From positions 62,001 to 126,000 of the forward strand of contig NZ_LFVY01000005.1 of the NCBI RefSeq assembly GCF_001050155.1: a stretch of 64,000 nucleotides of DNA, written 5' to 3'. Of the stretch, positions 34,252-41,822 are shown in pieces; the first letter of the stretch is position 1, and each line of letters begins with the position of its first letter. This stretch comes from Nitratireductor soli. Lineage in GTDB: Bacteria > Pseudomonadota > Alphaproteobacteria > Rhizobiales > Rhizobiaceae. The notes under the pieces are model-generated. The model was not told the DNA's origin. It searched no databases and saw nothing but the letters and a program-made list of their open reading frames with translations. The position numbers and the translations under genes are program-made.

Positions 34252-35888
34252 GGCCGCCTCCAGGCGCCGAAATCGACGATGGCGTCCGCCCCGACGAAAA
34301 CATCCGGCCGATGGGTGATGACGATCAAGGTGACGCGTTGCTTGAGGATCATCAACTCGTGGACCATTTTTCTCTGTGCCGCCTCGTCGAGCGCGCTGGT
34401 TGGCTCGTCCAGAACCAGGACGGAGGGGTTGAGAAGGATCGCCCTGGCGATCGCGATGCGCTGGCGCTGGCCGCCGGAAAGCGCCCCGCCGCGCTCGCCG
34501 ACTTCGGCATCCAATCCCGCCGGGAGCTGCCACGCCAGGTCGTCGGCGGCGGCGCAGCGCAGCGCTGCATGCAATTCGTCGTCACCGCAATGCGGCCGAT
34601 CGAGCAGCAGATTGGCGCGCAAGGTGCCGGAGAAGAGGTAAGGCTCCTGTGGCACGTAGGCGATCCGTGCCCGGACGTCGCGCGGGTCGTAGGCGGCAAT
34701 GTCCTCACCGCCAAGCATGATCGTCCCGCTCGAGGGCGTCTCGATCCCCGATGCCAATCGGCCAAAGGTCGATTTGCCGATGCCCGAGGGACCGACAACC
34801 AGGGTGCAATTGCGTGGCTCGGCCGTCAGATTGAAACGTTCCAGAACGGGCACGCCCGGCACGTATGAAAAACTCACCTCGCGAAAGGTCAGCTTCGGCT
34901 CGACGATTTCGGGCAGGCCGGGGAGCATGCCAAAGGGTTCGACCGGAACATTGACGATGTCGCCGAGACGCTGGCGCGAGACCTTCAGTCCCTGCCAGTC
35001 CTGCCAAAGCCTGGAGAACCCGGCGACCGGACCGGCGACCTTTTCGGCGACGAGCTGGAAGGCGATCAACTGCCCCAATGTGAGATTGCCGGCGAACACC
35101 TCCTGAGCGCCGAGAAAGACGATGCCGATGGTTACGGCGCGATCGCAGGCGAGCGCCAGTTCGCCGCTGGCGATGTTCAGCATCGTGACGCGTCTGGCCG
35201 TTTCCAGAACCCGCGCCAGGGTTTGGCTCAGCCGCGCCAGCATCAGGTTTTCCGCTCCCAGCGCCTTTACGGCTGTCGCGCCGAGAATATTTTCGACCAT
35301 CTGCGCCTGATGCCGCGAGCCGGCATCGAACTGGGCACGCAGCCGATGCCGGAGAATGGGGCTGAAGCCGATATAGATCAGGGCCTGCAACGGCAGTGCG
35401 ACGAGCACCACAAGCGTCAGTTTGCTCGACAGGGCAAACAGGATCGCCAGATAGAGGGCAACGAACAGGAGGTCGAGAAAAACGCCGGTGGCGGCGCCGA
35501 GCAGGAAGGCGCGGATCGTGTCGGTTTCGCCGATGCGCGTGATGGTCTCGCCGACCGGCCAGCGGCGAAAATGACTGAGCGGCAGTTTGAACAGATGGTC
35601 GAACAGGCGCGCGCCCAGCTCCCGCGTAATGCCGTTGGCCGTCTGCACGCCAAGCACGCCCGACAGGACGGTGAAGCCGCTTTGAAAAAGGCTGGCGCCG
35701 ATCATCACCGCAACGACGACAAGCAACGATGCTTCGCGCTGGAACGGGAGAATCCGATCGATGATGACCTGGAAGATGAAAGGCTGGACCAGGCCGATCA
35801 GCCTCAGGCACACGGCAAGGAAGGTCAGTTCGATGCAAAGCGGAGTGAATTTCCACAATGTTCGGCCGAACCAGGATAACGGAACCAT
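34248..35888 (-). CDS. Peptidase-less ABC exporter (type I secretion ATPase/permease)
   Basis: This encodes about 546 aa: six membrane helices (roughly residues 10-285) and a nucleotide-binding domain with Walker A GPSGIGKST (366-374), the LSGGQRQR signature and VLVLDEPTSALD. It resembles HlyB/LapB-type exporters but has no N-terminal C39 peptidase or C39-like domain. If the substrate has a leader, a separate protease must remove it. The start is uncertain: the ATG at 35888 has a weak GGAA upstream, while a TTG at 35936 extends the frame by 16 residues without a ribosome site. It follows the peptide gene by about 140-185 bp and overlaps hlyD. Confidence 0.92.
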   Translation of the reverse strand: MVPLSWFGRTLWKFTPLCIELTFLAVCLRLIGLVQPFIFQVIIDRILPFQREASLLVVVAVMIGASLFQSGFTVLSGVLGVQTANGITRELGARLFDHLFKLPLSHFRRWPVGETITRIGETDTIRAFLLGAATGVFLDLLFVALYLAILFALSSKLTLVVLVALPLQALIYIGFSPILRHRLRAQFDAGSRHQAQMVENILGATAVKALGAENLMLARLSQTLARVLETARRVTMLNIASGELALACDRAVTIGIVFLGAQEVFAGNLTLGQLIAFQLVAEKVAGPVAGFSRLWQDWQGLKVSRQRLGDIVNVPVEPFGMLPGLPEIVEPKLTFREVSFSYVPGVPVLERFNLTAEPRNCTLVVGPSGIGKSTFGRLASGIETPSSGTIMLGGEDIAAYDPRDVRARIAYVPQEPYLFSGTLRANLLLDRPHCGDDELHAALRCAAADDLAWQLPAGLDAEVGERGGALSGGQRQRIAIARAILLNPSVLVLDEPTSALDEAAQRKMVHELMILKQRVTLIVITHRPDVFVGADAIVDFGAWRRP

Positions 35889-36073
35889 CTGTTCCGCAGC
35901 GGATTGTTTGGCGATCAAGGCAAGAACCGTCGTCAAGGGGAGGAAGGAAAGATGGAACGCACGCCGTCGGCGTGACGAGACGTGCGTTTCCAGGCAGGTG
36001 GGATCGGGGCGGCCGGGCTTTGCATCGACCGCCCCTCTCCCAGCGTCGATCAGTGATCAGCGCTGCCAGCCTG

Positions 36074-36325
36074 TCAGCTGGTGCTGATTGCCGACTCGAT
36101 GGCGCTGCCGATCAGGCCGCCGAGGCTGCCGCCCAGACTGTCGCCGATCGCAGCGCCTGGAGTGCTGCCGAAGAATCCGCCTAGCAGTCCTCCCGCGGTC
36201 GAGCCGATTGTCTGGCCGATCGATTGACTGGACGTCGTTGCCGCCGTGCCGCCCCCGAAGCTGACCGGAGAGACGAGATCGTCCGGGCAATGTGCCGGAG
36301 CCACGAAGTTTGCTGCGTTGATCAT
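36074..36325 (-). CDS. Glycine-rich double-glycine-type small peptide, candidate secreted bacteriocin-like precursor
   Basis: This encodes an 83-aa peptide. Residues 1-26 (MINAANFVAPAHCPDDLVSP, then VSFGGG) look like a leader ending in a Gly-Gly(-Gly) site. The rest is a Gly/Ser/Ala/Thr/Ile-rich hydrophobic core with GG and GxxxG repeats (GGLLGGFFGS, LGGSLGGLIGSAIESAIS), like class II bacteriocins or pore-forming microcins. It contains a single Cys (13) and no lysine at all. The ATG at 36325 is chosen because GAGG lies nine bases upstream. It sits directly before the ABC exporter and HlyD genes and after the acyltransferase gene, so it is the natural export substrate. No named family was recognised. 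Confidence 0.75.
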   Translation of the reverse strand: MINAANFVAPAHCPDDLVSPVSFGGGTAATTSSQSIGQTIGSTAGGLLGGFFGSTPGAAIGDSLGGSLGGLIGSAIESAISTS

Positions 36326-36367
36326 GTTGATGACCTCTGTGGTTTTGGGGAGCAATTGTGTATTGTC

Positions 36368-36379
36368 CCCAAGCTTGGG
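36368..36379. promoter_or_regulatory. Palindrome 1 upstream of the peptide gene
   Basis: CCCAAGCTTGGG is a perfect 12-bp palindrome, 43 bp upstream of the peptide start codon. It is one of three consecutive dyads within 71 bp, and a possible operator half of an array. Confidence 0.4.
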
Positions 36380-36382
36380 TTT

Positions 36383-36400
36383 GTCGGAACATGTTCCGAC
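36383..36400. promoter_or_regulatory. Palindrome 2 upstream of the peptide gene (18 bp, perfect)
   Basis: GTCGGAACATGTTCCGAC is a perfect 18-bp palindrome placed 3 bp after palindrome 1. Uninterrupted symmetry of this length is typical of operators for dimeric HTH repressors, and no local coding constraint explains it. Confidence 0.6.
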
Positions 36401-36410
36401 GGCTCATAAA

Positions 36411-36438
36411 GGCGCGGAATCATGCAGGATTCCGCGCC
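36411..36438 (-). terminator. Hairpin between acyltransferase and peptide genes
   Basis: GGCGCGGAATC and GATTCCGCGCC make an 11-bp stem with a 6-base loop. On the minus strand it is followed by TTTATGAG, so it could terminate or attenuate transcription coming from the acyltransferase gene before the peptide gene. With the two palindromes nearer the start it forms a compact control region. Confidence 0.55.
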
Positions 36439-36638
36439 CTTCATACGCCGCGCGAGAATCCTGTTCGGCACGGCGTATCGGGAACCGGAGGCTCGGCAGG
36501 ACCCGCTTTGCGCGCGCGTGCTGACCTCCAGAAAGATCAAAGGCGACGAATATTCGCTGGCCTGCCGGGATTGCGCCATGCGCGGAGTTGGTGCGGCCAG
36601 CTTCCCGCCGGAGGTCCAATCCGCCGGCGAACGACGAT

Positions 36639-37076
36639 CTATAAGCGCTTCAGCCGATTGTTTCCGACCTGGCGCTTTATGCGGCGCACTGTCCCGTCGG
36701 AATGGCGCCGAATGCCGCTTGCGCTTTCGCCGGGAAAAACGTGCTTCTCCAGGTCACGAGCAATGTGCCGGGCCGTTCCGTAGGGCGCGACGAAGTCGTT
36801 GATGAACAAGCGCTTGCCGCAGTTCCATTCATGCGCCCGCAGGGCACGTCCCGTGTCGAGGATTTCCGCCTCGACCGCGTCGTCCAGTCGCGCCCAGGTG
36901 ACCATTGCGACGGGCGTGCCCTCGCCCGTCAGGTAGAAGCGGACCTGCCGCCGGCTGAGGGGGGGGAGAATTTCGACGGCCAGATAGGCGTGCGTGGCGC
37001 ATTTCCGGTGAAGCTCGGATCGCGCCAGCAATTCGAGCGCGTATCCGACGGCGGCATAGGGTTCGATGTCAGTCAT
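36639..37076 (-). CDS. HlyC-type toxin-activating acyltransferase
   Basis: This encodes a 145-aa protein of the RTX-toxin lysine-acyltransferase family, which moves fatty acyl groups from acyl carrier protein to a secreted protoxin in the cytoplasm. The catalytic His23 (ARSELHRKC) and Asp94 (FINDFVAPYG) are both present, as are the family motifs YLAVEILPPLSRRQVRFYLT, GTPVAMVTWARL and EWNCGKRL. The ATG at 37076 overlaps the upstream peptidase gene by 8 bp. No RTX toxin is encoded nearby. The only small exported candidate (36074-36325) has no lysine, so the acyl target is either another residue, the N-terminus or a protein elsewhere. Confidence 0.88.
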   Translation of the reverse strand: MTDIEPYAAVGYALELLARSELHRKCATHAYLAVEILPPLSRRQVRFYLTGEGTPVAMVTWARLDDAVEAEILDTGRALRAHEWNCGKRLFINDFVAPYGTARHIARDLEKHVFPGESASGIRRHSDGTVRRIKRQVGNNRLKRL

Positions 37077-38196
37077 CGGCGCGCCCCTTCGCAATGTCGC
37101 GCGCTGCGATCCGGACATGGCCGGCGATCTGCGGAACGGCCGATTGCAGGGCGCGCATCAGGGTCTCTTCTTCACCTGGAGATGCGCAGCAATCGACAGC
37201 AAAGGCCGAAGCATCGCCGGGCCGGGATCGCCACAGTGCGTAGCCGACCGGATTGCCGCTGCCGCCCAGCGCGATGAACGCGGTTTGCTTTCGCATGCAG
37301 TCCAGCAGCCGGTCATAGCGCTCGCCGATCGAGGTTTGATCGCTTTCGTGGCCGGTTTGAAGATCGAGCAACGTTATTGCCCCGACCTGTCGATACGCAT
37401 CGACCGGCGATGCGGTGGGCGGCGATAATGGCGGCAGGCTGCCGGGCGCCGCACCGACGAGAAACCGAGCAAGGTTTGCGGGCGCTTTCGACCCGCTGCC
37501 GAGCAAGGCTACCACATCGTCCGCGTTGCCTTCGCGCAGGAGGGCGGACGCCGCGAGGCGGGCGAGCGGGTAGTTCCAGCGATAATCGTAAGGTGCGGAT
37601 GCGCCATGCAGCGCCCGTGACAATGCGTCGGCATCGGGGCCGAGATAGACTGCGCCGGCGTCCTGCCAGGCCCGGTCGAGATGCTCGGCGAGTGTGAGCC
37701 GATGGCGTCTGGCCCAGTCGATCAAAATCGCCTCGCCCAGAAAAGCGCAGGTCTCGCGGGCCACCGGCGGCATCGGATCGCCATGCGAGACGACGATCTG
37801 CAGCGCGTGGGTGAATTCATGGACGACATCGAGAATATCGGCCGCGCTTCCCCGATAGTCACAGCTGACGAACGGCAGATGCCCAGGACCGTTGTCGTAG
37901 GTGAACGGCCTTGCGCGCGCGCCTTGTTCTCCAGTTCCTTCCCGGGCGGTCAAGCAACGTGGTATCGCGTTGCTTGTGTGAAGGATCATCCCGGCGATTT
38001 TCGGCAGGAAGTCCAGCAGGGCGGATGTCGCCAGAGACCATGCCTGCTCGGCATCGACCTGCGGGCCCACCGCTGGAGCAAGATCCACGGATTGCGCTAT
38101 GATTGGCACGCGTAAACTGGATTCCATTGCTCTCAGCGTGGCGTCTTTTTGCAGATTATTTATTGCCAACCAATTATCGATATCATTCTTATGCAT
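37069..38196 (-). CDS. M3-like HEXXH metallopeptidase with possible HlyC-like C-terminal tail
   Basis: This encodes 375 aa. The zinc site HEFTH is at residues 126-130, with ARETCAFLGE (Glu148) 22 residues on, the spacing seen in M3 oligopeptidases. The protein is shorter than a full M3 enzyme. The last 80 residues (CMRKQTAFIALGGSGNPVGY, then ALWRSRPG) resemble the QxxxFYLxxxGxPVAxVTWA core of HlyC proteins without a clear catalytic His, so this may be a pseudo-acyltransferase domain. It is first in the export operon and overlaps the HlyC gene, so a role in cutting the leader of the small peptide is an attractive inference. The ATG at 38196 is chosen over a TTG at 38214; the ribosome site is weak. 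Confidence 0.7.
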   Translation of the reverse strand: MHKNDIDNWLAINNLQKDATLRAMESSLRVPIIAQSVDLAPAVGPQVDAEQAWSLATSALLDFLPKIAGMILHTSNAIPRCLTAREGTGEQGARARPFTYDNGPGHLPFVSCDYRGSAADILDVVHEFTHALQIVVSHGDPMPPVARETCAFLGEAILIDWARRHRLTLAEHLDRAWQDAGAVYLGPDADALSRALHGASAPYDYRWNYPLARLAASALLREGNADDVVALLGSGSKAPANLARFLVGAAPGSLPPLSPPTASPVDAYRQVGAITLLDLQTGHESDQTSIGERYDRLLDCMRKQTAFIALGGSGNPVGYALWRSRPGDASAFAVDCCASPGEEETLMRALQSAVPQIAGHVRIAARDIAKGRADD

Positions 38197-38504
38197 GTTT
38201 AAATGATTCCACAAATATTATTATTTATATTTGTAAGTATATAATTGGAAGTAATTCTTGTTTATCAATACATAAATCCTATTCTCATTATTGAATTTGT
38301 CAATATTCAAAATGGCCCGTCGATTCAATTTATTCTCTAAATATTCCGCTCGGTTCTTCATTCAACCGCGAAGGCCTTGCTTCAGTCGGGAATATGGCTG
38401 AATCGGCGCCCTTCGGTTGATTGCGCTTGCGGGGCGTGGCCGGTTGCCTATATACGGGCGGCGCCTGAATGGTCAGGCCACATCTGCTGGTTGGAGAGGA
38501 CGCC
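38197..38504. promoter_or_regulatory. Very AT-rich divergent promoter region (export operon / speD)
   Basis: These 308 bp contain no gene. About 38150-38345 is strikingly AT-rich against a GC-rich genome, with runs such as ATATTATTATTTATATTTG. It also holds the dyad TTGAAT-N8-ATTCAA (38291-38310). AT-rich upstream DNA is a target of MucR/Ros-type silencers in this order, so silencing of the export operon is plausible. The remaining part holds the speD promoter, with GGAGAGGA at 38492 as ribosome site. Confidence 0.55.
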
Positions 38505-38984
38505 ATGTCGCAAGACGCCCTTTTCCAATTGGGGATGGATTCAGTTGTACTGAACACCGCCCAAAAGGAAGAAACCGTCGCATCGCAACCCGTCACAACG
38601 GTTTGCGATAACAAAGATCACTTCATCGAGAAGGACGGCGTGCTGTGCGCCGGCTCGCATCTCATCGTCGATCTGTTCGAGGCGCAGCGCCTCGATGATC
38701 TGCCCTACATCCAGGAAACGCTGGTGAATTGTGTCGATGCGGCGGGCGCCACATTGCTGCACATCCATCTGCATCCGTTCGAGCCGAATGGCGGGGTGAG
38801 CGGCGTCGCCGTACTCGCCGAAAGCCACATCTCGATCCATTCCTGGCCGGAACGCGGCTATGCCGCCCTGGACATCTTCATGTGCGGCGACGCGGCGCCC
38901 GAGCGCTGCATCGACGTGCTGCGCGACGCCTTCGCGCCTGGGCGCATGGAGGTCAAGGAACTGTTGCGGGGACGGAGCGCGTGA
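38505..38984 (+). CDS. speD: S-adenosylmethionine decarboxylase proenzyme (bacterial class 1B type)
   Basis: This encodes a 159-aa proenzyme that self-cleaves to form a pyruvoyl cofactor and makes decarboxylated SAM for spermidine synthesis. The cleavage motif is AESHISIHSWPE, with Glu106-Ser107 as the scissile pair and His108 following, and GYAALDIFMCGD downstream as usual. About 40 extra N-terminal residues precede the conserved core. The ATG at 38505 has GGAGAGGA upstream; the longer frame lacks it. It overlaps speE by 4 bp (GTGA), a two-gene spermidine operon. Confidence 0.94.
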   Translation: MSQDALFQLGMDSVVLNTAQKEETVASQPVTTVCDNKDHFIEKDGVLCAGSHLIVDLFEAQRLDDLPYIQETLVNCVDAAGATLLHIHLHPFEPNGGVSGVAVLAESHISIHSWPERGYAALDIFMCGDAAPERCIDVLRDAFAPGRMEVKELLRGRSA

Positions 38985-39841
38985 CGGACAGGAAGACGGT
39001 CTCGGAGACCCTGCACAAGGGCATCAGCGTCGATTTCGAGGCCGATGAGGTGCTGTACGAGGAGGCGACCGGCCATCATCATCTGGCGTTGATCCGCAAT
39101 CGCCTGTTCGGCAAGGTGTTGCTGCTCGACGGCGCGGTGCAGGTCACCAGCGCCGACGAGTTCATGTATCACGAGATGATGGCGCATGTGCCGCTGATGG
39201 CGCATGCCGACCCGCGCGACGTCTTGATCATCGGCGGTGGCGATTGCGGCCTGGCCGAGGAGGTGTTGAAGCACGCGCGGGTCAAGACGTTGACGCAGGT
39301 GGAGATCGACGCCTCCGTGGTCGATTTCTCGCGCCGGCATTTCGCCGATTTCAACGCCCCCGTGTTCGACGATCCCCGCTTTGTCGTTGAGATCGCCGAC
39401 GGGGCGCTGTTCGCCGCGCAGACGGACAAGCGCTTCGATGTGGTGCTGGTCGATTCGACCGACCCGACGGGGCCCGGCGCCGTGCTGTTCACGCCGGCGT
39501 TTTACCGCGACCTGAAACGCATCCTGCGGCCCGGCGGCATCGTCGTGACGCAGAACGGCGTGCCGTTCCTGCAGCCAACCGAGTTTCAGACGGCGATGGG
39601 TGCGCTTGCCTCCATGTTTGCCACGACCGGCTGCTACCTCGTTGCGGTGCCGACCTATTTCGGCGGCCATATGACGCTTGGCTGGTCGTCCGATGACGAT
39701 GCGGGACTGAACGTCGGAGAGGAGACGCTGGCGGGGCGAGCGACGGGCATCGAGACCCGCTATTACACGCCAGCGCATCACAAGGCGGCGTTTGTCCTGC
39801 CGCGCTTCATCAAGACCCTGTTCGACAACGCGGTAGAATAG
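38981..39841 (+). CDS. speE: Spermidine synthase (polyamine aminopropyltransferase)
   Basis: This encodes a 286-aa aminopropyltransferase that uses decarboxylated SAM from SpeD and putrescine to make spermidine. The motifs VLIIGGGDCGLAEEVLKH (dcSAM site) and VVLVDSTDPTGPG are present, with the gate segment YYTPAHHKAAFVLP near the end. The start is GTG at 38981, overlapping the speD stop, which fixes the frame. The GGGDCG in place of the common GGGDGG is a tolerated variant. It is cytoplasmic. Confidence 0.95.
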   Translation: MTDRKTVSETLHKGISVDFEADEVLYEEATGHHHLALIRNRLFGKVLLLDGAVQVTSADEFMYHEMMAHVPLMAHADPRDVLIIGGGDCGLAEEVLKHARVKTLTQVEIDASVVDFSRRHFADFNAPVFDDPRFVVEIADGALFAAQTDKRFDVVLVDSTDPTGPGAVLFTPAFYRDLKRILRPGGIVVTQNGVPFLQPTEFQTAMGALASMFATTGCYLVAVPTYFGGHMTLGWSSDDDAGLNVGEETLAGRATGIETRYYTPAHHKAAFVLPRFIKTLFDNAVE

Positions 39842-39880
39842 CGCCGGCCGGGCGCCCTGCCCGACCGGCGCACTCGTTTC

Positions 39881-40522
39881 CTACGACGAGGCTTCGGCGC
39901 CGGCGAAGAACGGCACTGTGGCGGCGAGCGCCATATCCTTCTCGGCGGCCCGCCTATGGGCCGGGCGCTCCTCGACGCGTGCCAGATACTCCTTGAAGAC
40001 CGGCCTTTCCGGCAGGGCATTCATGAAGTTCATCGTGTAGCCGATGCTGCTGGCGAGTTGCGTGTCGGCGGCGGTGAAATGCGCGCCGGCGGCAAAAGGC
40101 TGCGCCGTCAGCCGCCGCTCGACATTCGCCACCATGTCGTCGAACGTGCCGAACGGAAACTGATTGCTGGTGTACTCGAACTTCTGCACGTCGGCGCAGA
40201 TGACCGGATCGAAGACGGAATCGCAATAGACCAGCGACGTCAGATAGGCGGCCCGGTCCGGATGGTCGACGGCCGGGGCGAGTTTCGCCTCGGCAAACCG
40301 GTCGGCAAGATAAATCGTGATCGCCGCCCGTTCCGTCACCACCAGCCCGTCATGAACGATCGCCGGCACTTTCTTGTTCGGCTGGATCTTCCGGTAGTCT
40401 TCCGAGACGCCATCCTTGGCACGAATATCCACGAGCTCGATCTCGTAGGGAACCGCCAGTTCCTCCAGGAGCCAGAGGACGCTGGACGAGCGCGACCAGG
40501 GGGCGTGATAAAATTTCAGCAT
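39881..40522 (-). CDS. Glutathione S-transferase family protein
   Basis: This encodes 213 aa with an N-terminal thioredoxin-like domain (MLKFYHAPWSRSSSVLWLLE, then KVPAIVHDGLVVTERAAITI, about residues 1-80, with the glutathione-binding cis-Pro at VPAI and ESA-like TERAAI) and an all-helical C-terminal domain (FTAADTQLASSIGYTMN). Ser11/Ser12 are the likely catalytic residues of this beta-type bacterial group. It is monocistronic, with AGGGACAGACATC upstream of the ATG. It ends 39 bp from the convergent speE stop. The substrate is unknown. Confidence 0.9.
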   Translation of the reverse strand: MLKFYHAPWSRSSSVLWLLEELAVPYEIELVDIRAKDGVSEDYRKIQPNKKVPAIVHDGLVVTERAAITIYLADRFAEAKLAPAVDHPDRAAYLTSLVYCDSVFDPVICADVQKFEYTSNQFPFGTFDDMVANVERRLTAQPFAAGAHFTAADTQLASSIGYTMNFMNALPERPVFKEYLARVEERPAHRRAAEKDMALAATVPFFAGAEASS

Positions 40523-40646
40523 GATGTCTGTCCCTCGTTGATGATGTGGAACGCAACATAACAGGGTGCTCCTGACAGCGGACTGTCAGGAGACAGGCGG
40601 CGTATCGCTGTCAGGAGAAAACAGCGGTTTGATGGTCTGTGAAGCA

Positions 40647-40673
40647 AAAAGGGCGGCTTGAAGCCGCCCTTTT
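40647..40673. terminator. Bidirectional terminator after the BMP-family binding-protein gene
   Basis: AAAAGGGCGGC-TTGAA-GCCGCCCTTTT: 11-bp symmetric stem with A- and T-runs, 23 bp after the minus-strand binding-protein stop. It is a good intrinsic terminator for the minus-strand importer operon. Confidence 0.85.
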
Positions 40674-40695
40674 CCATTCGCTCGTCGTCTGGTTG

Positions 40696-41772
40696 TCAGT
40701 TGGGCAGCTTGTCGTCGATGCCCTTGACGTAGAAGTTCATGCTGAGGACCTCGCCGTCGGGCGCAACCTGCCCTTCGGCCAGCCACTCCGAGCCATCCTG
40801 CTTGGCGACCGGGCCGGTGAAGGGGTTGTAGCCCTCGTCCTTGATCTTCGCTGCGATCGCCTCGGCGGCGGCCTTCACGTCGTCCGGCATGTTCGTATAG
40901 GGCGCCATCACCACATGGCCGTCCTTCATGCCGCCCCACACGTCGTTCTGTTTCCAGGAGCCGTCGATCAGCGCCTGGACCCGCTCGATGTAGTACGGGC
41001 CCCAATCGTCGACGATCGAGGTAAGCTGGGTTTCCGGCGCGAAAGTGATCATGTCGGAGGCCTGGCCGAACCCCTTGATGCCGCGTTCGGCGGCAACCTG
41101 CAGCGGGGCGGTCGAATCGGTGTGCTGGGTGATGATGTCGACGCCCTGGTCGATCAGCGCCTTGGCGGCGTCGGCTTCCTTGCCGGCGTCGAACCAGGTG
41201 TTGGCCCAGACGATCTTGACCTGGAAATCCGGATTGACCGACTGCGCGCCGAGCAGGAATGCGTTGATTCCCATCACCACTTCGGGAATCGGGAAGGAGG
41301 CGATGTAGCCGGCGACGCCTTTCTGCGACATTTTCGCGGCGATCACGCCCTGCACGTAACGGCCTTCATGGAAGCGCGAATTGTAGGTGGAAACGTTCGG
41401 ATGGTCGCGCTTGAAGCCGGTCGCATGCTCGAACTTGATGTCGGGGAATTTCGCGGCGACCTTCTGGACCGGATCCATGAAGCCGAAGGAGGTGGCGAAG
41501 ATGATGTCGCAGCCGGACCGTGCGAAACGCTCCAGGGCGCGCTCGGTATCGGCGCCTTCGGGCACGCTTTCCAGATAGGCAGTCTCGACCTTGTCGCCAA
41601 AATGCTTCTCGACGTCGAGCAGGCCCTGGTGGTGCTGGTAGGAATAGCCGAAATCACCGATGGGCCCAACATAGATCCAGCAGGCTTTGGTCTTGTCCTG
41701 GGCGGCAGCGGGTGCGGCTGCGAAGGCAAGCGCGGCGGTGCTCGCCGCCAGGGCTAGGATAAGTTTCTTCAT
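40696..41772 (-). CDS. BMP family ABC transporter substrate-binding protein
   Basis: This encodes a 358-aa periplasmic binding protein of the basic membrane protein (Med/PnrA) family. Residues 1 to about 24 form a signal peptide (MKKLILALAASTAALAFAAA), and the mature chain has the typical KACWIYVGPIGDFGYSYQHH start and VVMGINAFLLGAQSVNPDF. Characterised relatives bind purine nucleosides. The start at 41772 has GAGAGG upstream. It is the last gene of a four-gene importer operon (ATPase, two permeases, binding protein), 50 bp after the second permease. The ligand is inferred. Confidence 0.92.
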   Translation of the reverse strand: MKKLILALAASTAALAFAAAPAAAQDKTKACWIYVGPIGDFGYSYQHHQGLLDVEKHFGDKVETAYLESVPEGADTERALERFARSGCDIIFATSFGFMDPVQKVAAKFPDIKFEHATGFKRDHPNVSTYNSRFHEGRYVQGVIAAKMSQKGVAGYIASFPIPEVVMGINAFLLGAQSVNPDFQVKIVWANTWFDAGKEADAAKALIDQGVDIITQHTDSTAPLQVAAERGIKGFGQASDMITFAPETQLTSIVDDWGPYYIERVQALIDGSWKQNDVWGGMKDGHVVMAPYTNMPDDVKAAAEAIAAKIKDEGYNPFTGPVAKQDGSEWLAEGQVAPDGEVLSMNFYVKGIDDKLPN

Positions 41773-41822
41773 GTTGACGTCCTCTCTTCTTGTTGTCTGA
41801 GTTCCCGCGCCCCTGTGGACGC

